Part shown: in pieces, positions 6,674-12,968 of the stretch | Layout: every line of letters begins with the position of its first letter | Position numbering within the stretch: the first letter of the stretch is position 1 | Source: a virus | IMG/VR virus record: IMGVR_UViG_3300042869_000396 | Span: 1-64,000 of that record | DNA length: 64,000 nucleotides | Direction: 5' to 3' (one strand) | The notes under the pieces: model-generated | Databases searched by the model: none | What the model was told of the DNA's origin: nothing | The model's input: only the letters and a program-made list of their open reading frames with translations | Program-made: the position numbers and the translations under genes

Positions 6674-6747
6674 TGGCAGAGGGTAAAGGAATCGAACCTT
6701 TAATAGCGGAATCAAAATCCGCGGTTATACCATTTAACTAACCCCCA
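6674..6747 (-). tRNA. tRNA-Gln(TTG)
   Basis: The anticodon loop TTTTGAT sits on GCGGA/TCCGC. Discriminator G and a weak T1/T72 first pair resemble the weak first pair of bacterial tRNA-Gln. CCA is encoded. Confidence 0.9.
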
Positions 6748-6753
6748 ACAACT

Positions 6754-6829
6754 TGGTGGTAATAGTTGGACTCGAACCAACGATAGGCTGCGTATGAAGC
6801 AACTGCATTAGCCACTATGCTATATTACC
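6754..6829 (-). tRNA. tRNA-Met(CAT), elongator type
   Basis: The acceptor GGTAATA pairs with TATTACC, with discriminator A and encoded CCA. The anticodon loop is TTCATAC. A lysidine-modified tRNA-Ile2 with CAT cannot be excluded from sequence. Confidence 0.85.
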
Positions 6830-6913
6830 ATATAAAAACACACTCAAGTCCGCGGCACGGAAGGCACTATACCCGCGATGGTCTATGACCAGGCCTAATG
6901 TGTTTTTATATGG
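6828..6913. ncRNA. branched hairpin element B between two tRNAs
   Basis: A perfect 15-bp inverted repeat (6828-6842 / 6899-6913) encloses two smaller hairpins, CGCGG/CCGCG and GGTC/GACC. Its ends coincide with the CCA of tRNA-Lys and the first bases of tRNA-Met, so the precursor transcript would bring the two tRNA ends together. Confidence 0.5.
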
Positions 6914-6984
6914 TAGGGGTGCTCGGGAACGATCCGAGTTTTACTGGTTAAAAGCCAGTTACTTCACCTTAAAGTTTCACCCCC
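6911..6984 (-). tRNA. tRNA-Lys(TTT) with unusual T loop
   Basis: The acceptor GGGGGTG pairs with CACCCCT. The anticodon loop CTTTTAA sits on ACTGG/CCAGT. The T arm is CTCGG-ATCGTTC-CCGAG: the loop starts A54 and has T58, a swap of the invariant T54/A58. CCA is encoded. Confidence 0.88.
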
Positions 6985-7035
6985 GTTATCTTATCACTCT
7001 TGTCACTAGTCATGACAGATCTCCTTTTAAAAAAT

Positions 7036-7110
7036 TGGTAGCCTATCTTGGGAACGATCCAAGGACCCCCGCCTTATCAAGACGGTGCTCTACCACTGAG
7101 CTAATAGGCT
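7036..7110 (-). tRNA. tRNA-Ile(GAT) with unusual T loop
   Basis: The acceptor AGCCTAT pairs with ATAGGCT. The anticodon loop TTGATAA sits on CCGTC/GGCGG. The T arm CTTGG-ATCGTTC-CCAAG has the same A54/T58 swap as tRNA-Lys. CCA is encoded. Confidence 0.88.
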
Positions 7111-7119
7111 GTATTAGGC

Positions 7120-7227
7120 GGACGAATCATTATCACTGCCACGCCCAGGTCATTCGGCAGGGGTACGCCACTTGGCGGTTAGGAAAGGTAACCCGTGTGC
7201 ATCTAACACTGCTCAAATGATTCGTCC
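7120..7227. ncRNA. branched hairpin element C
   Basis: A perfect 12-bp inverted repeat (GGACGAATCATT at 7120-7131 and its complement at 7216-7227) encloses a branched interior with possible stems CTGCC/GGCAG, CGCC/GGCG, GGTTA/TAACC and GTGT/ACAC. Confidence 0.45.
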
Positions 7228-7232
7228 ATAGT

Positions 7233-7322
7233 TGGCGGAAGTAGTAGGATTCGAACCCACGGACCCTTTCGAGCCTTCAGTTTTCAAGACTGCTGCCTTA
7301 AGCCATGCTCAGCCATACTTCC
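7233..7322 (-). tRNA. tRNA-Ser(TGA)
   Basis: The acceptor GGAAGTA pairs with TACTTCC, with discriminator G, a long variable arm and encoded CCA. The anticodon loop is CTTGAAA. Confidence 0.93.
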
Positions 7323-7327
7323 ATGAT

Positions 7328-7408
7328 TGGTACCCCGGGCGGGAGTTGAACCCGCATTTAAATTTCTCTTTTTGAGAGAGACGACTTTGCCAATTTGTCT
7401 ACCGGGGC
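7328..7408 (-). tRNA. tRNA-Leu(CAA)
   Basis: The acceptor GCCCCGG pairs with CCGGGGT. The anticodon loop CTCAAAA sits on TCTCT/AGAGA. The variable region (AATTTAAAT) is short for a Leu tRNA. CCA is encoded. Confidence 0.85.
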
Positions 7409-7458
7409 AAAAGAAAAACTCCACAGCATCGACTATGTCGAACGAGTGGAGCCATGTT

Positions 7459-7536
7459 TGGAGTGGCGGGTGAGATTTGAACTCACGATTTTACGGATTT
7501 GCAATCCGTTGCAATGGGCCTCTCTGCCACCGCCAC
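7459..7536 (-). tRNA. tRNA-Cys(GCA)
   Basis: The acceptor GTGGCGG pairs with CCGCCAC, with discriminator T as required for Cys. The anticodon loop TTGCAAA sits on ACGGA/TCCGT. CCA is encoded. Confidence 0.93.
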
Positions 7537-7543
7537 ATAAATT

Positions 7544-7618
7544 TGGAAGACCGTAGGGGAGTCGAACCCCTCTTACCAGGATGAAAACCTAGTGTCCTAA
7601 CCGATAGACGAACGGTCC
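7544..7618 (-). tRNA. tRNA-Glu(TTC)
   Basis: The acceptor GGACCGT pairs with ACGGTCT. The anticodon loop TTTTCAT sits on CTAGG/CCTGG. CCA is encoded. Confidence 0.92.
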
Positions 7619-7626
7619 ATAAAACT

Positions 7627-7702
7627 TGGCGTACCCTCACGGCCTCGAACCGCGAACCTCTGGTTTTGGAGACCAGCGCTCTGCCAATTGAGCTAAGGAT
7701 AC
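7627..7702 (-). tRNA. tRNA-Trp(CCA)
   Basis: The acceptor GTATCCT pairs with AGGGTAC, with discriminator G. The anticodon loop CTCCAAA sits on CTGGT/ACCAG. CCA is encoded. Confidence 0.94.
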
Positions 7703-7707
7703 ATTAT

Positions 7708-7784
7708 TGGCTCCCCGGGGAAGGCTCGAACTTCCGACATCGGCATTAACAGTGCCGCGCAACTACCAACTGTGCTACCGAGGA
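7708..7784 (-). tRNA. tRNA-Asn(GTT)
   Basis: The acceptor TCCTCGG pairs with CCGGGGA, with discriminator G. The anticodon loop CTGTTAA sits on CGGCA/TGCCG. CCA is encoded. Confidence 0.94.
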
Positions 7785-7791
7785 ATAAACT

Positions 7792-7866
7792 TGGCGGTCT
7801 GTGGGGGAATCGAACCCCCGTAAGCGGATAGACAATCCGCAGTAATAACCTCTATACGAACAGACC
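7792..7866 (-). tRNA. tRNA-Asp(GTC)
   Basis: The acceptor GGTCTGT pairs with ACAGACC, with discriminator G. The anticodon loop TTGTCTA sits on GCGGA/TCCGC. CCA is encoded. Confidence 0.94.
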
Positions 7867-7874
7867 TAAAATTG

Positions 7875-8069
7875 TTAAGCAACGCCGCGGAACGTGACAC
7901 GGCACCGTTCTTGGCCACCATATTGGGCTTCTGCTATACGCACAGCATCTCCGGATGTCTGGGCATTTACTACAGTTTCAAATTGTCGAAGGCTCTCAGT
8001 TTGAAAAGCACCGCTGGTACCTTCACCTGCATACGAACCCACTTCAACATAAACACGATACGATTGCAT
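7875..8069 (-). CDS. hypothetical small protein
   Basis: This 64-residue protein begins MQSYRVYVEVGSY after AAAAGGAAATCAA; the upstream part of the frame crosses its promoter and is dropped. A strand-helix-strand pattern is likely (VVNAQTSGDAVRIAEAQYG then RCRVTFRG). The middle resembles the 49-residue product at 1212-1361. It ends just before tRNA-Asp, so it is probably co-transcribed with the tRNAs. Confidence 0.65.
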   Translation of the reverse strand: MQSYRVYVEVGSYAGEGTSGAFQTESLRQFETVVNAQTSGDAVRIAEAQYGGQERCRVTFRGVA

Positions 8070-8099
8070 TTGATTTCCTTTTAAGTTCACAGTATTAAT

Positions 8100-8128
8100 A
8101 GTATAACACCAATCCAAAAAAAAGTCAA
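8100..8128 (-). promoter_or_regulatory. sigma70-type promoter
   Basis: TTGACT, 17 bases, TATACT on the minus strand. It would drive the 64-residue gene and the tRNA block from Asp to Ser. Confidence 0.75.
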
Positions 8129-8137
8129 CCATTCGTT

Positions 8138-8226
8138 TGGTGGACGAGGTAGGAGTCGAACCTACAATGTTTCTTATGTGGCGGATTTACAGTCCGTTGC
8201 CTTCAACCAATTCAGCGCACTCGTCC
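8138..8226 (-). tRNA. tRNA-Tyr(GTA)
   Basis: The acceptor GGACGAG pairs with CTCGTCC. A long variable arm is present. The anticodon loop CTGTAAA sits on ACGGA/TCCGC. CCA is encoded. Confidence 0.93.
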
Positions 8227-8236
8227 AAAATTGTTT

Positions 8237-8450
8237 ACACTCTCCGCTATGCTTTTAGACACCGTTCAAAGGTGAATGAAGAGTGTATATTAAAACGTAC
8301 TCGGCTCGTGGCCTTGTCCCCTAAACATTCTAGTTTTGGAGTACGCTTTAATATAACTAGTATTTTTTTATCCACACAAGGATAAGCCATCCACTAGTCC
8401 GCCCGTTCGCAGCATGTTTTGAGTGCGCTGCCCGGGCCTCGTTCCCGTAA
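8237..8450. ncRNA. cluster of stacked hairpins (element D)
   Basis: The gene-free stretch after tRNA-Tyr holds consecutive inverted repeats: ACACTCT/AGAGTGT (8237-8286), a 17-bp repeat with one G-T pair (8286-8302 / 8339-8355) enclosing GGC/GCC and CC-AAAC/GTTT-GG arms, ACTAG/CTAGT with an inner TTATCC/GGATAA, and GCCCG/CGGGC around GCAGC/GCTGC. No frame is present. A structured RNA or several RNA processing sites are possible. Confidence 0.45.
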
Positions 8451-8467
8451 TCTATTGCACTTTTGCG

Positions 8468-8629
8468 TTATTCAGCAAGTTTTTGAAACTGCCTTTCTCG
8501 CTCTTCTAGTTGATCTAGCATGTTATTTCTTGCAAACTTTTGCCAGATAAGTTTCCTTGTCTGTTCTGCCGTTAGCACAAAATTCTCGCTATGTTCAACT
8601 TCGTAGTTTTTATCTATCTCTAATTCCAT
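8468..8629 (-). CDS. hypothetical small protein (53 aa)
   Basis: This frame begins MELEIDKNYEVEH after AAGGA and ends RQFQKLAE. It is a highly charged, mostly helical protein with a likely coiled coil in the second half (LDQLEERERQFQKL). A terminator-like hairpin lies just upstream of its start, so it may be expressed by read-through or its own promoter. The function is unknown. Confidence 0.6.
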   Translation of the reverse strand: MELEIDKNYEVEHSENFVLTAEQTRKLIWQKFARNNMLDQLEERERQFQKLAE

Positions 8630-8640
8630 TTTTCCTTGCG

Positions 8641-8676
8641 GAAAACAAAAAACCCCAGGGTTTTAATCCTAGGGTC
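8641..8676 (-). terminator. rho-independent terminator
   Basis: On the minus strand the hairpin ACCC-TAGG...CCTG-GGGT is followed by TTTTTTGTTTT. It lies downstream of the 47-residue gene at 8703. Confidence 0.7.
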
Positions 8677-8702
8677 CTTTGAAGTTTAAGTGTATTTTGA
8701 GT

Positions 8703-8846
8703 TTACACTAACATCTCCACGGACCCCGGCTCTAGCTCTGGTGTACGATCATATGATAGACTATTAATCGCTAACCAGCAAGAGGCCATCACGCCTACCT
8801 GCTTAGGTATCGAATTAAAATGACTAAAAGATGATCTGAGTTTCAT
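8703..8846 (-). CDS. hypothetical small protein (47 aa)
   Basis: The start MKLRSSFSHF follows a purine-rich AAAGGAAAAGAAAG leader, preferred over an ATG 13 codons earlier. The sequence has a mild hydrophobic centre (VGVMASCWLAINSL) and an acidic tail (PELEPGSVE). It is isolated between a double promoter region and a terminator. The function is unknown. Confidence 0.55.
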   Translation of the reverse strand: MKLRSSFSHFNSIPKQVGVMASCWLAINSLSYDRTPELEPGSVEMLV

Positions 8847-8903
8847 TTGCTTTCTTTTCCTTTCTTTTCCTTTTATAGACAACACCTTGCTGTCTATGTT
8901 TTA

Positions 8904-8932
8904 ATTATACAGTTATTTAGTCTCTGTGTCAA
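8904..8932 (-). promoter_or_regulatory. sigma70-type promoter
   Basis: TTGACA, 17 bases, TATAAT on the minus strand, about 60 bases before the 47-residue gene. Confidence 0.8.
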
Positions 8933-8989
8933 CCTTTATTTGCATTTTAGGCAAAATAAATTTTGACGCCTTCCTAACCAACTGTATGT

Positions 8990-9018
8990 ATTATATTGTC
9001 TTTTTATTTATGTGTCAA
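8990..9018 (-). promoter_or_regulatory. sigma70-type promoter (second, tandem)
   Basis: TTGACA, 17 bases, TATAAT on the minus strand. It is in tandem with the promoter at 8904. A perfect hairpin ATGTGGC/GCCACAT (9037-9056) lies just upstream, overlapping the stop of the preceding gene. Confidence 0.78.
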
Positions 9019-9056
9019 TAGAAATACGGTCACATTATGTGGCTTTTTTGCCACAT

Positions 9057-9311
9057 TTAATCAAATGTTGATTCGCCGCTGATTAGAATGTGTTTGCCAA
9101 TTTCAAAAAGACCCACGCTGCCGGGCAGGTCCATTGCAGCCACATGTATCTGGCACTCTCCACTATTGTCAATTGAGCAGGCAACGAATTCTTTTATGAC
9201 ACCTTGGTCAATTGACTGCCTGATAAAGTCAACCACCTCCAGCATGGCTTTTTTTTGCTCTTCTTCTTGAATCTGTTCTTTGCGTCTGCTGTTAATGCTT
9301 ACGACTTCCAT
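9057..9311 (-). CDS. hypothetical protein next to clpP
   Basis: This 84-residue protein has a charged N-terminal helix (KEQIQEEEQKKAM), a helix around VVDFIRQSIDQG, then strands ACSIDNSGECQIHVAA. No known family is recognised. It lies 10 bases downstream of clpP and is likely in the same transcript, so a role with ClpP is possible but only by position. Confidence 0.65.
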   Translation of the reverse strand: MEVVSINSRRKEQIQEEEQKKAMLEVVDFIRQSIDQGVIKEFVACSIDNSGECQIHVAAMDLPGSVGLFEIGKHILISGESTFD

Positions 9312-9321
9312 ATTTGACCTT

Positions 9322-9909
9322 TTATATTAAATGATCGGCAATGCCGAGTTCGATGGCTTCTTGTGCTGTTAGATAAACATCACTGGCTGGCAACAGTTTT
9401 GTTTTAATTCTTGATGGGGCTAATCCGGTTGCGTTCTTAAGTATGTCAACCATCTTCTTGTTTAACATCTCATTCTCTTTCATTTCTGCTTTTAGGTCGT
9501 GAAACTTGGCGTCAGTTCCGCCGGAGAATTGATGACACATAATACCTGTGTTGGCTGCAATGTGTCTTTCTCCATGATCGCCACTGGTAAAAATCAAAAA
9601 TGCAGCACTCATAACACTGCCTATACCCACAGTGCGAACAATGTGTTTGCTGTTTCGCATGATGTCAATGAGAGCAAATGCCTGGTAAAGATCTCCGCCC
9701 GATGAATTAACATACAGAGTAAGAACTTTTTCTTTAGCTTCTAGATTTTCGTAGACCAACCATTTGATGCATTCGTTGACGTTTTCTTCGGTAATTTCGC
9801 CGGTTAGAAAATGAACCGAATTTTCCAGTAATTTTATGCCAATACGATCGCTGGCGTTAAATTCGTCTATTTTTTTCACTGCTGCCCCTTGCGTACTATT
9901 ACTTATCAT
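9322..9909 (-). CDS. clpP: ClpP-type serine protease
   Basis: This 195-residue protein shows the ClpP fold with the catalytic triad Ser101 (GSVMSAA), His126 (MCHQ) and Asp177 (SDVYLT). The spacing is close to E. coli ClpP. The hairpin NSSGGD at 68-73 (oxyanion region) and C-terminal AQEAIELGIAD are present. ClpP forms a tetradecameric proteolytic chamber fed by ClpX or ClpA. No Clp ATPase is seen in this window, so host ATPases would be needed. In T4-like phages ClpP-like proteins can also act as prohead proteases; position away from capsid genes favours a true ClpP role. ClpS is encoded at 29 kb. Confidence 0.85.
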   Translation of the reverse strand: MISNSTQGAAVKKIDEFNASDRIGIKLLENSVHFLTGEITEENVNECIKWLVYENLEAKEKVLTLYVNSSGGDLYQAFALIDIMRNSKHIVRTVGIGSVMSAAFLIFTSGDHGERHIAANTGIMCHQFSGGTDAKFHDLKAEMKENEMLNKKMVDILKNATGLAPSRIKTKLLPASDVYLTAQEAIELGIADHLI

Positions 9910-9926
9910 ATCTAGTAATTATACTA

Positions 9927-10307
9927 TCAGTTAATAGAGAATACACCTACAGCCCAGCCAATAATAACGATATAGGTCAAATAATGGAGAGCTTGATCTA
10001 GCCCAAACCAAACCCAAAATGTGCGATCTGCAGGAGTCAGCCCTTGATTCAACTGTTGTTTTGCCCAATCGATATGATAGTGTGCTACCATGTCAAATAG
10101 TGCGGCAAAAACTGCCATTGTGCCTAAAAATGGCAACAAAATAACCCAAGTCCAAACTCCGTGCATAGTGGCGTGATGTACCCCACCCTCTGCACCGTAG
10201 ATGCCCTTTTGTTCTAGCATATAGGGAAATTGCAGTAGAAAATCACATATAAAATGTTTAATGCCAAAGAGAGCCAAAAGCAGTATAATCAGCTGTATTT
10301 CAGTCAT
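9927..10307 (-). CDS. DUF3307 membrane protein
   Basis: This 126-residue protein (start MTEIQLI chosen, eight codons inside the longest frame) has about four membrane segments. The motif KHFICDFLLQ near residues 17-26 is the DUF3307 signature (KHFxxDFxLQ). Its role is not known. Its start overlaps the next gene by four bases. Confidence 0.75.
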   Translation of the reverse strand: MTEIQLIILLLALFGIKHFICDFLLQFPYMLEQKGIYGAEGGVHHATMHGVWTWVILLPFLGTMAVFAALFDMVAHYHIDWAKQQLNQGLTPADRTFWVWFGLDQALHYLTYIVIIGWAVGVFSIN

Positions 10308-10525
10308 ACAACTTTGCCCAATCCTAACCAAATAAGTTGATCTAATTCTGTTTGATAATCTTGTCCTAGTCTACGTTTTTCATAGATCGCTCGTAGTACA
10401 TCTGTCCCATCACCGTAGTTCATAACACCTGAGCCACGTGACTCCAATTCTTCAATTAGATCATCGGTGTCAAAGTCACTTAAATCAACATCTACTTCGA
10501 CTTCTTTATACATAGTTTTATACAT
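10304..10525 (-). CDS. hypothetical small acidic protein
   Basis: This 73-residue protein begins MYKTMYKEVEVDVDLSDF and is strongly acidic (DTDDLIEELESRG). That helix resembles small regulators in which xLxDFDxDDLIxELESRG is a common phage motif. It overlaps both neighbours by one to four bases. The function is unknown. Confidence 0.65.
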   Translation of the reverse strand: MYKTMYKEVEVDVDLSDFDTDDLIEELESRGSGVMNYGDGTDVLRAIYEKRRLGQDYQTELDQLIWLGLGKVV

Positions 10526-10710
10526 TATACAAAATCCTTAAACATCTGCTTACGGCCATCTTCGCCAATATGCAGATCAAACAGATCTTTTACTGTGGTC
10601 AGCATGGCGCAGGCCAACATGAGCTGATCATGTCTGTCGTCACACATCATGATCTGACGATCAATGGGTTCCATTAGTTCTATCATTCGTTCTTTTATAG
10701 GATCATTCAT
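10525..10710 (-). CDS. hypothetical small helical protein
   Basis: This 61-residue protein is probably all helical and has clustered Met and Cys residues (QIMMCDDRHDQLMLACAM). The start and stop overlap the adjacent genes, so it belongs to the same small-gene operon. Confidence 0.6.
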   Translation of the reverse strand: MNDPIKERMIELMEPIDRQIMMCDDRHDQLMLACAMLTTVKDLFDLHIGEDGRKQMFKDFV

Positions 10711-11164
10711 TTTTTTCCTTGGTAAGTTCGCACATCAATTGAAAGTGATCGTAGGCTTTGCGTACACTTTCGTGTTGCATCAGTTTGTCTGCTTCCTCTT
10801 GCATGGCCTTAACACCAGCTTCCGCATGATCTCTGTAACTACCATAGGTCAACGGACATAATTCATCTCCAAACTCTTTGGCTAGCTTCTCCCAGGCTTT
10901 CTTTTGTCCGGGAGTAATAGGAGTTCTCTGTGGCTTCATTTCGCTGGCTTTGGATATGGCTCGACAGATGGCATCTTCAGCCACACGGCCTGCCGCAATC
11001 ATGGCAGCATAGTTAGGATCAATATTAAAACAGCGAGACTGCCCTCCGGGGTAAGACATAACCAAGTGAGTACCTTTTGTAAAGCTATCCAACAGGTCAT
11101 TATCATACTCTGCCACAGGGACATAACGTCTTCCAAGTTTTTCATAATAGATCTTTTTAGTCAT
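10703..11164 (-). CDS. conserved phage hypothetical protein
   Basis: This 153-residue protein has an N-terminal beta-rich part (YYEKLGRRYVPVAEYD, then CFNIDPNYAAMIAAGR) and a helical C-terminal half. The helical part contains GQKKAWEKLAKEFG. I recall similar proteins in large Gram-negative phages, but no function is known. It overlaps the next gene by eight bases. Confidence 0.65.
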   Translation of the reverse strand: MTKKIYYEKLGRRYVPVAEYDNDLLDSFTKGTHLVMSYPGGQSRCFNIDPNYAAMIAAGRVAEDAICRAISKASEMKPQRTPITPGQKKAWEKLAKEFGDELCPLTYGSYRDHAEAGVKAMQEEADKLMQHESVRKAYDHFQLMCELTKEKNE

Positions 11165-11170
11165 ACTGTA

Positions 11171-11392
11171 TTAGACGAAATCGTATGAGCGTTCAAAAAT
11201 AGGGCCATCACAAATATACAACTCGCCATCAATGCCACGCATTAGGTAGTCACCGGGCTTGCCCTGTTTGTAATTGCCTTCCAGTGTGTTAACACGAAAT
11301 TCCTCATCAATTTTTTTAGCATGAACAACAATAGGACGCTTAACACAGGCACCCATGTCCGCTACTTGTTCAAATGTATCAAATGTTTTCAT
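11171..11392 (-). CDS. hypothetical protein with GDYLMRGxDGELY motif
   Basis: This 73-residue protein ends in KPGDYLMRGIDGELYICDGPIFERSY. The pattern GDWhxxGxxGExYxxxxxxFxxxY is widespread in small phage proteins of unknown role. The N-terminal half is beta-rich (KRPIVVHAKKIDEEFRVNT). Confidence 0.65.
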   Translation of the reverse strand: MKTFDTFEQVADMGACVKRPIVVHAKKIDEEFRVNTLEGNYKQGKPGDYLMRGIDGELYICDGPIFERSYDFV

Positions 11393-11394
11393 AA

Positions 11395-11562
11395 TTAATG
11401 TACCGCCTCTTTTGCGTCTACTTCACACTCAACGACCCAATTGTTAAATTCTGTAAACTTGTTTACATTGACTCCGAGTCCTACAGCTTCATTTACAAAA
11501 TGTTGTAGGAGTGAATTGTAGAGTTCATCTGGCATTGTGTTTTTATCAAATTTAATTTTCAT
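11395..11562 (-). CDS. hypothetical small protein (55 aa)
   Basis: This frame begins MKIKFDKNTMPDELYNSLL and ends VDAKEAVH. Its start overlaps the upstream gene by 11 bases, and it ends two bases before the next ATG. It likely forms a small alpha/beta domain. The function is unknown. Confidence 0.6.
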   Translation of the reverse strand: MKIKFDKNTMPDELYNSLLQHFVNEAVGLGVNVNKFTEFNNWVVECEVDAKEAVH

Positions 11563-11830
11563 ATGTTTTCCAAGTGTTTGTTTCGTTGTCCCAATGTCGT
11601 CGATCGTAAAAATTAAAATGAATGTTATAGCCTAGCAGGCCCAAAGATAATTCAAATCCTGCATGGTCTTGTCTAACAGTAAAGTTAAATTCAAACTCAA
11701 CTAGACCGCCTGATAGATACTGTTCTATCTCCCAGCATTTATTTTCAGTAAGCTGTCCGTTGATGTTGCTAAGATAGTAAAATCTTGATCGACGCCACGG
11801 ATTATCTATACTAAAATTTATGTGTATCAT
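11552..11830 (-). CDS. hypothetical small protein
   Basis: This 92-residue, aromatic-rich protein has a predicted beta structure (VEFEFNFTVR, FELSLGLLGYNIHFNFYD). It overlaps both neighbours. No family is recognised. Confidence 0.6.
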   Translation of the reverse strand: MIHINFSIDNPWRRSRFYYLSNINGQLTENKCWEIEQYLSGGLVEFEFNFTVRQDHAGFELSLGLLGYNIHFNFYDRRHWDNETNTWKTYEN

Positions 11831-12018
11831 TCTGGTAGTGGTCTAAATCTAGATAAAAAACTTTCTCGATAACAACTGTATTCTCTATTTTTGCTTTCTG
11901 GCAAATGATCATTGATGTAGTGAATCCAAGTATGATTTTCTACTTCCACAATCTGTATTACCCTAAAAATCTTACCGTTGCCGCCATCCCATTTACTGCC
12001 TTCTTTGATTATTGTCAT
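11827..12018 (-). CDS. hypothetical small protein (SH3-like pattern)
   Basis: This 63-residue protein has the pattern KWDGGNGKIFRVIQIVE...WIHYIND...SFLSRFRPL. It resembles short phage proteins (DUF4222-like) with a small beta-barrel. The assignment is by pattern only. Confidence 0.55.
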   Translation of the reverse strand: MTIIKEGSKWDGGNGKIFRVIQIVEVENHTWIHYINDHLPESKNREYSCYRESFLSRFRPLPE

Positions 12019-12021
12019 GTT

Positions 12022-12426
12022 TTATCCTTTCCAATTTTCTTTTACATCCTCTGGAACTTGTACAGTCATATGTAGCATGAATCTGTAGGCTTCCCATGCT
12101 GTTTTGGCTGCATGGTTATTGGCCATGTTAGTAGGGAATAGGTCGGCCCAAATTGCGCCTTCGGGAATACGAAAAGCACGAATATCTTGTAGACGAGGTT
12201 GAAACACCTTGCCTTCGTTGTACAATCGCATGCCTACTTCCATACACTGCTCTTCGTCTAGTCCTTCTAGATAATCATGACGATACATATAATCTTGAAT
12301 GCAGAATTTAACGGTTTCTATATCGCGAAGTGCAGTACCCGAAATGATCCAAGCAACATCGTCATAACTCACTTCACCATTGACAATGTCTCGAATACAT
12401 CGTCCAAAACTGAAACCTATTTTCAT
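12022..12426 (-). CDS. conserved phage hypothetical protein
   Basis: This 134-residue protein begins MKIGFSFGRCIRDIVNGEVSYDDV. It is mostly helical, with a conserved-looking IRAFRIPEGAIWADLFPT centre. I recall relatives with the FGRCLRDIVxGxVxxDDV opening in other large phages. The function is unknown. It overlaps the upstream gene by four bases. Confidence 0.65.
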   Translation of the reverse strand: MKIGFSFGRCIRDIVNGEVSYDDVAWIISGTALRDIETVKFCIQDYMYRHDYLEGLDEEQCMEVGMRLYNEGKVFQPRLQDIRAFRIPEGAIWADLFPTNMANNHAAKTAWEAYRFMLHMTVQVPEDVKENWKG

Positions 12427-12650
12427 TTTTGTGTTCTCTGTAGTTCTTGCAGAAGTTCGTTCATCATTTTAAATTGCGATTGTATCTGTTTTTTAAGTTC
12501 TTCGGGACTCTGAGTGGGCAAACACTCTGCTGAGTACTGTGCTGATTTTGACATCATCGCACGTTGTTGCAGGCAAGCAGTGAGATCGTTGTAAGACACC
12601 AACGGTGTAATAGCACCCAGATTAGTAATTAGTACCAATTGATATAACAT
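12423..12650 (-). CDS. hypothetical small helical protein
   Basis: This 75-residue protein has a short strand-rich N-terminus (MLYQLVLITNLGA) and a C-terminal helix rich in Gln/Lys (PEELKKQIQSQFKMMNELL). It is the first gene after the promoter at 12680. Confidence 0.6.
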   Translation of the reverse strand: MLYQLVLITNLGAITPLVSYNDLTACLQQRAMMSKSAQYSAECLPTQSPEELKKQIQSQFKMMNELLQELQRTQK

Positions 12651-12679
12651 GCCAACTCCTAGTAATTAACGATATGTAT

Positions 12680-12708
12680 ATTATAACACCATACTGCTCA
12701 CAAGTCAA
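12680..12708 (-). promoter_or_regulatory. sigma70-type promoter
   Basis: TTGACT, 17 bases, TATAAT on the minus strand, 30 bases before the 75-residue gene. Confidence 0.78.
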
Positions 12709-12968
12709 CCCCAACGCAACATAAAGAGTACAGCATCTTTGGAATCTTCAAAAAGAAATTCTGCACCGTTTCGTTCAAACTGGCCCTTACAATTATCCGA
12801 TAACCAATTGGTGATATCTATGGCATGATTGTTGTCCGTTAGTCGACTGATTTTAAATCGAGTCCAACCAATGCCTTCAAACAGACCCCAAAGTACCTCT
12901 CGATCTATTTCTCTAGCCATTTCACTAGCGGCCTTATTGGCAATTTCTTCTTCTAGTGTCATGCCCAT
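12705..12968 (-). CDS. small paralogue family protein (DAhxFxLxW)
   Basis: This 87-residue protein ends FLFEDSKDAVLFMLRWG. Its middle has NWLSDNCKGQF. This layout (helix with Cys, aromatic strand, DAxMFxLKhx end) recurs in at least five other products between 12.7 and 15.6 kb and at 28.8 kb. The family is not named that I know. It overlaps the next gene by ten bases. Confidence 0.65.
   Translation of the reverse strand: MGMTLEEEIANKAASEMAREIDREVLWGLFEGIGWTRFKISRLTDNNHAIDITNWLSDNCKGQFERNGAEFLFEDSKDAVLFMLRWG

Noticed and set aside
6885-7220. 111-codon plus-strand frame across tRNA-Lys and tRNA-Ile
   Set aside because: It crosses two tRNA genes and two inverted repeats.
7120-7227. Twister or hammerhead ribozyme
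   Set aside because: CTAACACTGC and several hairpins recall twister, but the required internal loops and pseudoknot partners could not be placed; no CUGAUGA/GAAA core for hammerhead.
9037-9056. Terminator at the ATGTGGC/GCCACAT hairpin
   Set aside because: The hairpin is perfect but no T run follows on the minus strand; kept only as a hairpin near the promoter.
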